Assembly: GCA_035548375.1 (NCBI GenBank)
Contig: DASZTG010000008.1
Span: forward strand, 20,505-84,504
Direction of reading: 5' to 3'
DNA from: JACQAP01 sp035548375
GTDB taxonomy: Bacteria; Pseudomonadota; Gammaproteobacteria; Burkholderiales; JACQAP01
Length of the DNA stretch: 64,000 nt
The notes below the pieces were generated by a model. It was not told the DNA's origin. It did no database searches and saw nothing but the letters and a program-made list of their open reading frames with translations. How positions within the stretch are numbered: the first letter of the stretch is position 1; each line of letters begins with the position of its first letter. Below, piece after piece: positions 1-8,741 of this stretch. The position numbers were made by a program, and so were the translations under genes.

Positions 1-36
1 GCTTGCCAGGGCCGTTTTCGCTGGCTCCAAAAAGCA

Positions 37-60
37 CACGGCGGCAAATGCGCCGCCGTG
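37..60. terminator. GC-rich hairpin, possible terminator
   Basis: A perfect 9-bp inverted repeat (CACGGCGGC / GCCGCCGTG) has a 6-nt loop. A run of five A lies to its left, which reads as a T tract on the minus strand; no T run follows on the plus strand. It could end a gene outside the left edge. Bases 61-415 hold no convincing gene and become very A/T-rich at about 309-345, just before the DUF3579 gene. Confidence 0.3.
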
Positions 61-415
61 CGTACGATTGAAATTTCTTCGAATTTCCGAGGCTATATGT
101 ATCCGATTCGGACAGCGGTTGCAAGGGATTTGCCCTCGCGCAACGATTGTTCGAATCGACCGTGCATGTCGTTCAGCCCTTCGAATCTGCGCGTCTGCGT
201 CCGGTCGCCGCCGTCCGCTCGGATGGCGGCTGCATGGCCATGAACGCATCAGCAAGGCGACCCTTTGCCGTCAAGCTGCGCAGCGCTTCAACGCATGCTG
301 TCGCGATGATATAAATTTAATAAAAACAATAAATTAAATTGATATTCCAGATCTTCAATACTGTTGGTGCGCTGCAAAATTATGATACGATGCGAGGGAA
401 TCGGAAATCATAAAA

Positions 416-742
416 ATGTCCGGCCCGCCCATAGTGGAATTGATCATCGTCGGTGTCACCGCCGAAGGCGAGACATTTCGCCCCAGCGATTGGGCCGAGC
501 GTTTATGCGGTTGCATGTCCCTTTTCGGCGATGACCAGCGCATCAGCTATTCGCCCTATTGCAAGCCGATACTTGCCGCAGGCATCAAGTGCGTGGTGGT
601 GGACCGGCGCCTCGAGGAAATGAGTCCGGATGCGTTCAAGTTCCTGATGGCATTCAGCAAGGACAACGAATTGCAGATTCGCGAGGGGCGTAACGAGATC
701 CGCCAGTCGCTGGCCGTGCGCAAGGACATCCGCGTGGCGTAG
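416..742 (+). CDS. DUF3579 domain protein
   Basis: This small soluble protein of 108 residues matches the DUF3579 family, which is found mainly in Betaproteobacteria and has no assigned function. The family-like core is the N-terminal IVELIIVGVTAEGETFRPSDWAERLC segment (in part) and the later ISYSPYCKP stretch. There is no signal peptide or membrane helix. It is a single gene preceded by an A/T-rich region and followed by a bidirectional terminator shared with rpsT. The ATG is the first in frame, but it lacks a strong Shine-Dalgarno sequence at standard spacing. The identification is from recalled family sequence; the function is unknown. Confidence 0.8.
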   Translation: MSGPPIVELIIVGVTAEGETFRPSDWAERLCGCMSLFGDDQRISYSPYCKPILAAGIKCVVVDRRLEEMSPDAFKFLMAFSKDNELQIREGRNEIRQSLAVRKDIRVA

Positions 743-783
743 GCAGCAGTCGCGTACAGCGTCCGGCACCGTCCCCCGGAAAT

Positions 784-810
784 AAAAAGGCCCGCTCTTG
801 CGGGCCTTTT
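784..810. terminator. Bidirectional terminator between DUF3579 and rpsT
   Basis: The hairpin AAAAGGCCCGC-TCTT-GCGGGCCTTTT has an A tract on one side and a T tract on the other, so it can stop transcripts from both strands. It lies between two convergent genes. Confidence 0.9.
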
Positions 811-834
811 GCACTGGGCGCTTTGCGGACTTGA

Positions 835-1098
835 TCAGGCCATCGCCTTGATGGCGGCCGCCAGCCGGCTCTTTTGCCGGGAAACCGTGTTCTTGTGGAC
901 GATGCGCTTGTCGGCGATGGAATCCATGCGGCTTTGGGAAGCCTGGAACTGCGCCTGCGCCGCCTTCTTGTCGCCCGCGGCAATCGCCTTCTTCACGTTC
1001 TTGATGGCGGAGCGCAGTTCCGTGCGTTGCCCTGCGTTATGGGCGCGGCGTTTTTCCGCCTGGCGGGCGCGTTTCTTGGCTGATGCGATATTGGCCAT
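835..1098 (-). CDS. rpsT: 30S ribosomal protein S20
   Basis: This is S20 (bS20), which binds 16S rRNA early in 30S assembly. The 87 residues begin MANIASAKKRARQAEKRRAH, which is diagnostic of S20, and end in the basic RQKSRLAAAIKAMA tail. The length is normal. The start at 1098 is fixed by that conserved N-terminus; the open frame continues far upstream through murJ, but that part is only antisense sequence. The gene is monocistronic, with its own promoter at 1154-1182 and a terminator on its 3' side. It lies head to head with murJ, a common arrangement in Betaproteobacteria. Confidence 0.97.
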   Translation of the reverse strand: MANIASAKKRARQAEKRRAHNAGQRTELRSAIKNVKKAIAAGDKKAAQAQFQASQSRMDSIADKRIVHKNTVSRQKSRLAAAIKAMA

Positions 1099-1153
1099 GT
1101 GCTGTCCTTGGTCCGGCACCCCGAAGCGCGGGGGGCTTGCAAAAAAGTGCGAC

Positions 1154-1182
1154 ATGGTACTGGCTCGGCCGGTGCTTTGCAA
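1154..1182 (-). promoter_or_regulatory. Sigma70-type promoter of rpsT
   Basis: On the minus strand TTGCAA (1182-1177) and TACCAT (1159-1154) are separated by 17 bp and point at rpsT, about 55 bp upstream of its start codon. A C/G-rich hairpin (CCCCGCGCTTCGGGG) lies in the leader between promoter and gene. Confidence 0.55.
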
Positions 1183-1350
1183 CCCTGGCGGTACCCGCTT
1201 CACCGCTTCAGGTGTGATCCCGAGCGGCGGTCTAACCCGATGTCCGGACGGGAAATTCTGCATATCGCACGGGAAACCACCACGACGGCGCGCGCGAAGG
1301 TGTCGGTTACAATGCCGGCGCGAGCCCCGGCTGCCCGAAATCAACCCAAG

Positions 1351-2895
1351 ATGAATCTGCTCAAAGCGCTGGCCGCGATCAGCAGCATGACGCTGCTTTC
1401 CCGCATCCTGGGACTGATCCGCGATGCCGTCATCGCCTGGCAATTCGGGGTCAGCAGCGGCACGGATGCCTTCCTCGTGGCGTTCCGGCTGCCCAACTTG
1501 CTCAGGCGGGTATTCGCGGAAGGCGCTTTTTCGCAGGCCTTCGTGCCCATCCTCAGCGAGTACCGCAACACCCGATCGGCGGAAGACACCAAAACGTTCG
1601 TGCATCACGTATCGACCCTGCTGGCGCTGGTGCTGCTGGCCGTCACCGTGCTGGGCATCCTCGCCGCGCCGGTCATTGTCTACATCAGCGCGCCCGGGTT
1701 TGCGGCCTCGCCGGACAAGTTCCAGCTCACCGTCGAGCTGCTGCGCGTCATTTTTCCGTACATCCTGTTCATTTCGCTGACGTCGCTGGCGGGGGGCATC
1801 CTCAACACCTGGAGCCGGTTCGCGATTCCCGCGTTCACGCCGGTGTTGCTGAACGTTTCCTTCATCGTGTTCGCCCTGTGGCTGACGCCATATTTCGATC
1901 CGCCCATCAAGGTGCTGGCGTGGGCCGTATTTGCCGGCGGCATGCTGCAGCTCGCTTTCATGCTGCCGTTTCTCTCGCGCATCGGCATGCTGCCGAAATT
2001 CATGCTGCAGTTTCGCGACCCCGGCGTCTGGCGGCTGCTCAAGCTGATGGGGCCGGCGATATTCGGGGTGTCCGTGAGCCAGGTGAGCCTGCTGATCAAC
2101 ACGATTTTCGCGTCCTTCCTGGTCACCGGAAGCGTGACCTGGCTCTACTACGCCGATCGCCTGATGGAACTTCCCACCGGCTTGCTGGGCGTTGCCCTCG
2201 GCACCATCCTGCTGCCGAGCCTGAGCCGAAGTTTCGCGGAAAAAAGCGGCGAGGAATTTTCGCGGCTGCTGGACTGGGGATTGCGCCTGACCTTCCTGCT
2301 TGCGCTGCCTTGCGCGGTCGCGCTGGCCATGCTGTCGATACCGCTGATCGCAACACTGTTCTATCACGGCGCATTCGAAGCCAACGACGTGGCGATGACG
2401 CGACAGGCGCTCGTCGCCTATGCCGTCGGCTTGCTGGGCCTGATCCTGGTGAAAGTGCTGGCTCCCGGGTTCTATTCGCGCCAGGACGTGAGGACGCCGG
2501 TGAAAATCGGCGTCGCCACGCTCGTTGCCACGCAGGTGATGAACCTGGTGTTCCTGTGGGGATTCGGCCTCGGGCATGCCGGCCTGGCGCTCGCCATATC
2601 GCTCGGGGCCTGCATGAACGCCGGCATGCTGTTCTACAAGCTGAGGCAAGGGAATTTTTTCAGTCCACAAGCCGGATGGCGATCGTTCGCGGTGAAGCTG
2701 CTCGTCGCGCTTGCCCTCATGGCGCTTGCATTGGGATTGACCATGGGAAGCGAAGCGCAGTGGATGCAGTCGAATTTGTCCTGGCGCGCAACCAGGCTGT
2801 CGATGCTCGTCGTATCGGGTGCGGGCGTCTATTTCGCGGCGCTGTGGGCGTTGGGTTTCCGCCTGCGCGATTTTGCCAAGCGCGGGGTTTCCTGA
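1351..2895 (+). CDS. murJ: Lipid II flippase MurJ (MviN)
   Basis: MurJ flips lipid II across the inner membrane for peptidoglycan synthesis. The 514 residues begin MNLLKALAAISSMTLLSRI, the usual family start, followed by GLIRDAVIAWQFGVSSGTDAF with the conserved Arg and Asp. About 14 hydrophobic helices follow, as expected for the MVF/MATE-like fold, and the length matches the family. The ATG at 1351 is chosen over several upstream in-frame options because it starts at the conserved N-terminus. In many Proteobacteria murJ lies near rpsT and ribF-ileS; here the ribF-ileS block is separated from it by the 16-kb sulfur cluster. Confidence 0.95.
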   Translation: MNLLKALAAISSMTLLSRILGLIRDAVIAWQFGVSSGTDAFLVAFRLPNLLRRVFAEGAFSQAFVPILSEYRNTRSAEDTKTFVHHVSTLLALVLLAVTVLGILAAPVIVYISAPGFAASPDKFQLTVELLRVIFPYILFISLTSLAGGILNTWSRFAIPAFTPVLLNVSFIVFALWLTPYFDPPIKVLAWAVFAGGMLQLAFMLPFLSRIGMLPKFMLQFRDPGVWRLLKLMGPAIFGVSVSQVSLLINTIFASFLVTGSVTWLYYADRLMELPTGLLGVALGTILLPSLSRSFAEKSGEEFSRLLDWGLRLTFLLALPCAVALAMLSIPLIATLFYHGAFEANDVAMTRQALVAYAVGLLGLILVKVLAPGFYSRQDVRTPVKIGVATLVATQVMNLVFLWGFGLGHAGLALAISLGACMNAGMLFYKLRQGNFFSPQAGWRSFAVKLLVALALMALALGLTMGSEAQWMQSNLSWRATRLSMLVVSGAGVYFAALWALGFRLRDFAKRGVS

Positions 2896-2910
2896 AGCGC
2901 TTGCTGTCGT

Positions 2911-2980
2911 CTGCGCCGACTATTCCTTGCTGCGCCGACTCTATCCCTTGCTGCGTCGAATCTATCCCTTGCTGCGCATT
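2911..2980. repeat. Tandem 21-bp repeat carrying the end of cysB
   Basis: Three imperfect units with a 21-bp spacing (2911-2929 is a shorter unit, then 2930-2950 and 2951-2971) share the core CTGCGYCGAMTCTATCCCTTG. The fragment after them restarts with CTGCG. On the minus strand each unit repeats the last CysB codons (SKG) plus an in-frame TAG, giving a stack of stop codons. It fills the gap between the convergent murJ and cysB. Confidence 0.75.
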
Positions 2981-3888
2981 GCGTCGTTGACGACGTTGCG
3001 CGTGAGGTGGGGCGCGAACATCTCGATGAAGTCGTAGGTGTAGCCGCGCAGGTAGCTGTTCTTGCGAATGCCGATGCGCGTGGTGCTCGGCTCGAAAAGG
3101 TGGCTTGCATCGATGGCGCGGACGTGGGTATCGCGCTTGGGATCGTAGGCCATCATGGCGACGATGCCTACACCCAGGCCGAGCTCCACGTAGGTCTTGA
3201 TCACGTCGGCATCGATCGCGGTCAGTACGATGTTCGGCGTGAGCCCCTTGTCCGCGAATGCCTGGTTGATCTTCGACCGGCCGGTGAATGCAAAGTCGTA
3301 GGTGATGATCGGGAATGCGGCGATCGCATCGACAGTCAGCTTCTTGGCCTTCAATAGCGGATGGCCGGGCTGCACCAGGACGCAGCGGTTCCACTGGTAG
3401 CAGGGCAGCATGACCAGGTCTTCGTACAGTTCGATCGCCTCGGTCGCGATGGCGACGTCCGCCTCGCCCGACGCGACCATCTCGGAAATTTGCGTGGGGC
3501 TGCCCTGGCGCAGGGACAGGCGCACCTGCGGGTAGCGCTTGGTGAACTGCTGGATCACGCGCGGCAGCGCATAACGCGCCTGCGTGTGCGTCGTCGCGAT
3601 CGTCAGCCGGCCGACGTCTTCCTCGGTGAACTGCTCGCCGACCTGGCGCAGGTTCTCCGCGTCCTTGAGCACGCGCTGGGCGATGTCCAGGATGGCCTTG
3701 CCCGGCTCGGTCACGGCGACCACGCGCTTGCCGTGGCGGACGAAAATATCGACGCCGAGTTCTTCCTCGAGGCTGCGAATCTGCTTGCTGATGCCGGGCT
3801 GCGAGGTGTGCAGGACCTCGGCGGCGCTGGACAGGTTGAGGTCCTGGCGGGCGACTTCGCAGATATAACGCAATTGCTGGAGCTTCAT
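2962..3888 (-). CDS. cysB: LysR-type regulator CysB
   Basis: This is the master activator of sulfur assimilation, which in relatives senses O-acetylserine/N-acetylserine and sulfate/APS. The 308 residues begin MKLQQLRYICEVARQDLNLS, the CysB/Cbl-type winged-helix N-terminus, with the helix-turn-helix at about 18-40 (SSAAEVLHTSQPGISKQIRS). The LysR substrate-binding domain follows, with QGSPTQISEMVASGEADVAIATE at about 100-125 and the conserved threonine/serine ligand region. The ATG at 3888 is preferred to further upstream starts because it begins the conserved N-terminus. It is divergent from the TauE-cysI operon and is likely to regulate both sulfur units and itself. Its 3' end lies in a tandem repeat. 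Confidence 0.92.
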   Translation of the reverse strand: MKLQQLRYICEVARQDLNLSSAAEVLHTSQPGISKQIRSLEEELGVDIFVRHGKRVVAVTEPGKAILDIAQRVLKDAENLRQVGEQFTEEDVGRLTIATTHTQARYALPRVIQQFTKRYPQVRLSLRQGSPTQISEMVASGEADVAIATEAIELYEDLVMLPCYQWNRCVLVQPGHPLLKAKKLTVDAIAAFPIITYDFAFTGRSKINQAFADKGLTPNIVLTAIDADVIKTYVELGLGVGIVAMMAYDPKRDTHVRAIDASHLFEPSTTRIGIRKNSYLRGYTYDFIEMFAPHLTRNVVNDAMRSKG

Positions 3889-3941
3889 GGCTGTAGGATC
3901 AGGCAGGCTTAATGAACAAAGGGTATTTGATACTAACAGAA

Positions 3942-3960
3942 TATTCATAAGCAATATAAC
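3942..3960 (+). promoter_or_regulatory. Candidate CysB site in the cysB/TauE divergent region
   Basis: The 19-bp sequence TATTCATAAGCAATATAAC has the form TATTCA-N8-ATAAC. It shares 13-14 positions with a 19-bp block upstream of the sulfate-transport operon (11196-11214). It sits in the only A/T-rich part of the 150-bp space between cysB and the TauE permease gene. Calling it a CysB site is inference from its position and recurrence. Confidence 0.4.
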
Positions 3961-4038
3961 GTCGCCCGGTATCATCCGGCCTTCGTCGACAACACGGGTT
4001 GAGACGCGGGGCGGCAACGCGGCCCGCAGGGTGGAAAA

Positions 4039-4812
4039 ATGGAACTGGGTTACGCCCTGTCAGGGTTGCTGGTCGGGTTCATCGTCGGGCTGACCGGAGT
4101 CGGTGGTGGATCGCTGATGACGCCCTTGCTCGTCATGGTCTTCGGCATCTCGCCCGCAACGGCCGTCGGCACCGACCTGCTCTATGCCTCGCTGACCAAG
4201 GCAACCGGTGTCTGGGTGCACGCCCGCCGCGGCAACGTGGAGTGGAAGCTGGTCGGCTGGCTCGCCACCGGCAGCATCCCCGCCGCAGTCGTCGCGCTGG
4301 TCGCCTTGCACTTCATGGGGGTCGACAGCCATCGGGTCAGCGGCCTGATTACAGGCTCGCTCGGCGTGGCGCTGATCCTCACCGCGCTGGCAATCCTGTT
4401 CAAGGAAAAGCTGCAGCGCCTGGGTCGCCAGGGCGACGGACCGAAATGGCGCGAGCGCTACGCCTTCCCGGCCACGGTCGTGACCGGCGCCGTCATCGGC
4501 GCGCTGGTCGCGCTGAGCTCGGTGGGGGCCGGTGCCGTCGGCGTGGCCGCGCTGTTCTGGCTATTCCCATTGCTGCCGGCCTCTCGCATCGTCGGCAGCG
4601 ACATCGCCCACGCCGTGCCGCTGACCTTCGTGGCCGGCATGGGGCATTTCTACATGGGCACGGTAGACTGGCATCTTTTGCTCAATCTCCTGATCGGTTC
4701 CCTGCCGGGAATCTACATCGGCAGCCATCTCAGCGGTCGCATCGCCGAACGCTGGCTGCGTCCCGCGCTGGCCTCCATGCTGGTGCTGGTCGGCGGCAAG
4801 CTCGTTTTCTGA
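4039..4812 (+). CDS. TauE/SafE-family sulfite/sulfonate permease
   Basis: This is an inner-membrane permease of the TauE/SafE (DUF81) family, with 257 residues and seven to eight hydrophobic helices. The N-terminal GLTGVGGGSLMTPLLVMVFG segment and its weaker repeat in the second half (VALSSVGAGAVGVAALFWLFP) show the family's internal duplication. Members export or import sulfite, sulfoacetate or related anions. As first gene of the reductive operon under CysB, it probably moves sulfite or sulfate or relieves sulfite toxicity; the substrate cannot be read from sequence. Only 40 bp separate it from cysI. Confidence 0.85.
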   Translation: MELGYALSGLLVGFIVGLTGVGGGSLMTPLLVMVFGISPATAVGTDLLYASLTKATGVWVHARRGNVEWKLVGWLATGSIPAAVVALVALHFMGVDSHRVSGLITGSLGVALILTALAILFKEKLQRLGRQGDGPKWRERYAFPATVVTGAVIGALVALSSVGAGAVGVAALFWLFPLLPASRIVGSDIAHAVPLTFVAGMGHFYMGTVDWHLLLNLLIGSLPGIYIGSHLSGRIAERWLRPALASMLVLVGGKLVF

Positions 4813-4852
4813 TCCCGGCATCTCCCGGCGAAATTCCAAGGCCAATCCATCC

Positions 4853-6559
4853 ATGTATCGCTATGATCAAGTCGACCGCAACATGGTCAACGAACGCGTT
4901 GCGCAATATCGCGACCAGGTGCGGCGCTTCCTCGACGGTACCTTGAGCGAAGACGAGTTCCGCCCGCTGCGCCTGCAGAACGGGCTGTACATCCAGCGGC
5001 ACGCGCCCATGCTGCGTGTGGCGATACCTTACGGCCTGCTCTCGGCGAAGCAGCTTCGCATGCTGGCGTCGATCGCGCGTCGCTACGACCGCGGCTATGG
5101 CCACTTCACCACGCGACAGAATATCCAGTACAACTGGCCGAAGCTGGAGGATTCACCCGACATCCTCGCGGACCTGGCGTCCGTCGAGATGCACGCCATC
5201 CAGACCAGCGGCAATTGCGTGCGCAACATCACGTCCGATGAATTCGCCGGCGTGGCACCCGATGAGATCATCGATCCGCGGCCGCTGGCGGAAATCCTGC
5301 GGCAATGGTCCACGTTCCATCCCGAATTCGCTTTCCTGCCGCGCAAATTCAAGATCGCCATCAGCGGCGCCGCCGAGGACAGGGCGGCAACGGCATTCCA
5401 CGACATCGGCCTGCATTTGCAGCGCGGCGCCGATGGTGCCGCAGGATTCCGTGTCATCGTCGGTGGCGGCATGGGGCGCACGCCCATCGTCGGGCCCGCG
5501 ATCCGCGAATTCCTGCCGTGGCAACACATGAATACCTACATCGAGGCGATCCTGCGGGTCTATAACCGCCACGGCCGCCGGGACAACCTCTACAAGTCGC
5601 GCATCAAGATCCTGGTCAAGGCGCTCGGCACAGAGGAATTCACGCGCCAGGTCGAGGAGGAGTGGCTGCACACGAAGGACGGTCCGGATACGCTGACGGA
5701 GCGTGAGCTCGCGCGCGTGTCCGCGTTCTTCGAGCCGCCCGCTTACGAGAGGCTTGCCGGGACCGATGCGGATTTCGAGCGTCATGCAAATCAAGATGCC
5801 GCGTTCGCGCGCTGGATTGGCCGCGCGGTCAAGCCGCACCGGGTTGCCGGATATCGCTCGGTGGTCCTGTCGCTGAAAAAGACCGGCGTCCCACCAGGTG
5901 ACGCTACGGCGGAGCAGATGGAGCTCGTGGCGCAATGGTCGGAGCAATTCGGTTTCGGCGAGATCCGCGTCTCGCACGAGCAGAACCTGATCCTGCCGGA
6001 CGTGCGCCTGCGCCAGTTGTTCACGCTCTGGGAGGAGGCGCGCAAGGCCGGCCTCGCCACGCCGAACCTGGGCCTCTTGACCGACATCATCGCCTGTCCG
6101 GGCGGCGACTTTTGCTCGCTGGCGAATGCCAAATCCATTCCGATCGCCGAAGCCATCCAGCGCCGCTTCGACGACCTGGACTACCTTCACGACATCGGCG
6201 AGCTCAACATCAACATTTCGGGTTGCATGAATTCCTGCGGCCATCATCACGCCGGCCACATAGGCATCCTCGGCGTCGACAAGGACGGCGACGAGTGGTA
6301 CCAGGTGTCCGTCGGCGGCGCGGATGGTTCCGACGCGGGGCGCGGCCGCAGCGCCATCGGCAAGGTGATCGGCCCGTCGTTCAAGGCGGACGACATGCCC
6401 GACGTGATTTCGCGGCTGGTCGACATCTATGTCGCCAATCGCGAGGAGGGCGAGCGCTTCATCGATACGGCGGGCAGGCTGGGCATCGCGCCGTTCAAGT
6501 CCGGCGTCTACGGTTCGCCGCTGCGCGCAGGCAGGGAAGGGGCGACGGTCGATGCCTGA
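4853..6559 (+). CDS. cysI: Assimilatory sulfite reductase, siroheme hemoprotein
   Basis: This enzyme reduces sulfite to sulfide with six electrons, using siroheme coupled to a [4Fe-4S] cluster. The 568 residues show the two-fold nitrite/sulfite reductase repeat: RQNIQYNW and TSGNCVRNIT in the first half, and the cluster ligands C415-X5-C421 (CPGGDFC) and C458-X3-C462 (CMNSC) in the second. The length is typical of the one-piece beta-subunit. No flavoprotein CysJ gene is nearby; the ferredoxin gene later in the operon is a plausible electron donor. The last 8 bp overlap the DUF934 start, so the two are probably co-translated. A ferredoxin-nitrite reductase is the main alternative, but the cys context argues for sulfite. 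Confidence 0.9.
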   Translation: MYRYDQVDRNMVNERVAQYRDQVRRFLDGTLSEDEFRPLRLQNGLYIQRHAPMLRVAIPYGLLSAKQLRMLASIARRYDRGYGHFTTRQNIQYNWPKLEDSPDILADLASVEMHAIQTSGNCVRNITSDEFAGVAPDEIIDPRPLAEILRQWSTFHPEFAFLPRKFKIAISGAAEDRAATAFHDIGLHLQRGADGAAGFRVIVGGGMGRTPIVGPAIREFLPWQHMNTYIEAILRVYNRHGRRDNLYKSRIKILVKALGTEEFTRQVEEEWLHTKDGPDTLTERELARVSAFFEPPAYERLAGTDADFERHANQDAAFARWIGRAVKPHRVAGYRSVVLSLKKTGVPPGDATAEQMELVAQWSEQFGFGEIRVSHEQNLILPDVRLRQLFTLWEEARKAGLATPNLGLLTDIIACPGGDFCSLANAKSIPIAEAIQRRFDDLDYLHDIGELNINISGCMNSCGHHHAGHIGILGVDKDGDEWYQVSVGGADGSDAGRGRSAIGKVIGPSFKADDMPDVISRLVDIYVANREEGERFIDTAGRLGIAPFKSGVYGSPLRAGREGATVDA

Positions 6560-7073
6560 AATCATATTGCGCGACCAGGTTGTTTCCGACGACTGGCAGG
6601 TGCTGCGGCCCGTGGAGGGTGAGGCAATTGTCGTTCCCGCCGGTCGCGTGATCGTGCCGCTGGCGGTCTGGCTCGACGGCGAGGGTGAACTGAAGGATCG
6701 TCGGGATGTCGCGGTCTGGCTTGGCGGAGCGGACGATCCCGCGACACTCGCGCCGTCGCTCGATTCGATGAAGCTGGTCGCGATCGATTTCCCGAAATTT
6801 ACCGACGGCCGCGGATTTTCGATTGCCTATCTGCTGCGGTCCCGATTCGCGTACCGGGGTGAGCTGCGCGCGATCGGCGACGTGTTGCCTGACCAGCTGT
6901 TCTTCATGAGGCGCGTGGGATTCGATGCGTTCGCGCTGCGGGCAGACAAGGACATCCACCAGGCGCTGCGCAGCCTGAAGCCGTTCACGGATACCTATCA
7001 GGGATCGTGGGACAACGCGGTTCCGGCATATCGCCGCCACGAGCGCGACTGGCCCGCGGCGGGAAAGGCCTGA
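6552..7073 (+). CDS. DUF934 protein linked to sulfite reductase
   Basis: These 173 residues belong to the DUF934 family, which almost always lies directly after this type of sulfite reductase gene and is often annotated as a probable sulfite-reduction oxidoreductase. The family signature is visible at about residues 75-105: AIDFPKFTDGRGFSIAYLLR, then FAYRGELRAIGDVLPDQLFFMRR (in part). There is no recognisable cofactor motif or signal peptide. The ATG overlaps the cysI stop codon, indicating translational coupling. The role is probably assembly of, or electron delivery to, the reductase; this is inferred from context only. Confidence 0.85.
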   Translation: MPEIILRDQVVSDDWQVLRPVEGEAIVVPAGRVIVPLAVWLDGEGELKDRRDVAVWLGGADDPATLAPSLDSMKLVAIDFPKFTDGRGFSIAYLLRSRFAYRGELRAIGDVLPDQLFFMRRVGFDAFALRADKDIHQALRSLKPFTDTYQGSWDNAVPAYRRHERDWPAAGKA

Positions 7074-7074
7074 C

Positions 7075-7821
7075 ATGGACCTGAGCGACAAGCCCGGTTT
7101 GGCGGCGGACTTGCTGGTTACACGTTTGCGCGACATCGTCGCGGAATTCGGCCGCGTCGCGTTCGCCAGCAGCTTCGGCGCGGAAGACATGGTCGTAGCG
7201 GATGCCGTTTTCACCGCGAAGCTGCCGATCAGCATATTCACGCTCGACACCGGTCGCCTGCCGAAAGAAACCCTGGATCTCATCGAGCGCACGCGCATCC
7301 GCTATGTGGCCGGGATCGAGATCTTCCGGCCTGATGACGCAGCGGTCGCCGCGTATGTTTCGGCGCACGGCGCGAATGCTTTTTACGAAAGTGTCGAATT
7401 GCGCAAGAGTTGCTGCGGCATCCGCAAGGTGGAGCCGCTGCGCCGGGCGCTGGCGGGGCGCGACGCCTGGGTGACGGGATTGCGGCGCGCGCAGGCGGCG
7501 ACCAGGACAGAGCTGCCGCTGCGCGAATTCGACGCCGCGCACGGACTCGTCAAATTCAACCCGCTGGCCGACTGGACCGAGGCGCAGGTCTGGGAATACA
7601 TCCGCGCCAGGCAGGTGCCCTACAACGCCTTGCATGATCGCGGCTATCCGTCTATCGGCTGCGAGCCCTGTACGCGTGCCGTCAAGCCGGGCGAGGACAT
7701 TCGCGCGGGGCGGTGGTGGTGGGAATCGCGCGACAACAAGGAATGCGGGATTCACGTTTCACCGCTGGCGCAACCGCTGCCAGACGTATCGGCGCATTCG
7801 AACCAGGTAAAAGCATCGTGA
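7075..7821 (+). CDS. cysH: Adenylylsulfate (APS) reductase CysH
   Basis: CysH reduces APS (or PAPS) to sulfite. The 248 residues have the PP-loop-like SSFGAEDMV near position 33 and TGRLPKETLDLI near 60. The four [4Fe-4S] ligands are C113-C114 (in SCCGIRK) and C196-X2-C199 (in GCEPC), and the C-terminal redox ECGIH motif is present. The CC...CxxC set is characteristic of APS-preferring, iron-sulfur CysH enzymes rather than E. coli PAPS reductase, which agrees with the absence of a cysC gene here. It starts 1 bp after DUF934 ends, and its last 4 bp overlap the cysD GTG start. Confidence 0.93.
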   Translation: MDLSDKPGLAADLLVTRLRDIVAEFGRVAFASSFGAEDMVVADAVFTAKLPISIFTLDTGRLPKETLDLIERTRIRYVAGIEIFRPDDAAVAAYVSAHGANAFYESVELRKSCCGIRKVEPLRRALAGRDAWVTGLRRAQAATRTELPLREFDAAHGLVKFNPLADWTEAQVWEYIRARQVPYNALHDRGYPSIGCEPCTRAVKPGEDIRAGRWWWESRDNKECGIHVSPLAQPLPDVSAHSNQVKAS

Positions 7822-8741
7822 ACGCGGCATTGCAAATCGACTCGACGCGCATCAACCATCTCGACTGGCTGGAATCCGAGTCCATCCATATCCTGCGCGA
7901 AGTCGCCGCGGAATGCACCAATCCGGCATTGCTGTTTTCCGGCGGCAAGGATTCGATCGTGATGCTCAGGCTCGCCGAAAAGGCCTTCCGGCCGGGGCGG
8001 TTTCCGTTTCCGCTGCTGCACATCGACACCGGACACAACTTTCCCGAGGTCATTGCTTTTCGCGATGCGCGCGCCGCCGAGCTGGGCGAGCGCCTGATCG
8101 TGGGCCACCTCGAGGATTCCATTCGCGCCGGGCGCATTCGCCTGCGGTCGGAAGACGAAAGCCGCAACGTGCACCAGTCCGTGACCTTGCTCGATACGAT
8201 CGCCGAGCACGGCTTCGATGCCTGCATCGGCGGCGCCCGGCGCGACGAGGAAAAGGCGCGCGCCAAGGAGCGCATTTTTTCCTTCCGCGACGAATTCGGG
8301 CAATGGGATCCGAAAAACCAGCGCCCCGAGCTCTGGAGCCTGTACAACACGCGCGTTCACAAGGGCGAGAACATCCGCGTCTTCCCGATCAGCAACTGGA
8401 CGGAGCTGGACGTCTGGCAGTACATCGAGCGCGAAAAGCTCGCGGTCCCGTCGATCTACTACGCGCATCGTCGCGAGGTGGTGCGTCGGCCGGGCGGATT
8501 GCTGCCGGTGTCCGACCTGGTCAAGCCGAAGCCAAACGAAAAAGTCGAGACGGTCTCGGTGCGGTTTCGCACCGTCGGCGACATGACGTGCACCTGCCCG
8601 GTGGAGTCGGTGGCCGCCAGCGCGGCGCAGATCATCGAAGAGACCGCGGTTACGAGGATCACCGAGCGCGGCGCCACGCGCATGGACGACCAGACCTCGG
8701 AAGCCTCGATGGAACTGCGCAAGAAGGAAGGCTACTTCTGA
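7818..8741 (+). CDS. cysD: Sulfate adenylyltransferase subunit 2
   Basis: This is the nucleotide-binding PP-loop subunit of ATP sulfurylase, which makes APS from sulfate and ATP with CysN. The 307 residues show the PP-loop SGGKDSIVML at about 43, HIDTGHNFPEVI at about 70, and the family C-terminus ending in KKEGYF. The GTG start at 7818 overlaps the cysH TGA (GTGA), typical of coupled translation; an upstream extension would only run back into cysH. It precedes cysN with a TGATG overlap. Confidence 0.95.
   Translation: MNAALQIDSTRINHLDWLESESIHILREVAAECTNPALLFSGGKDSIVMLRLAEKAFRPGRFPFPLLHIDTGHNFPEVIAFRDARAAELGERLIVGHLEDSIRAGRIRLRSEDESRNVHQSVTLLDTIAEHGFDACIGGARRDEEKARAKERIFSFRDEFGQWDPKNQRPELWSLYNTRVHKGENIRVFPISNWTELDVWQYIEREKLAVPSIYYAHRREVVRRPGGLLPVSDLVKPKPNEKVETVSVRFRTVGDMTCTCPVESVAASAAQIIEETAVTRITERGATRMDDQTSEASMELRKKEGYF

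Noticed and set aside
835..2670. A very long minus-strand open frame spanning rpsT and murJ
   Set aside because: Only its last 87 codons are rpsT; the rest is the antisense of murJ, with Gln/Arg-rich composition typical of shadow frames in GC-rich DNA.
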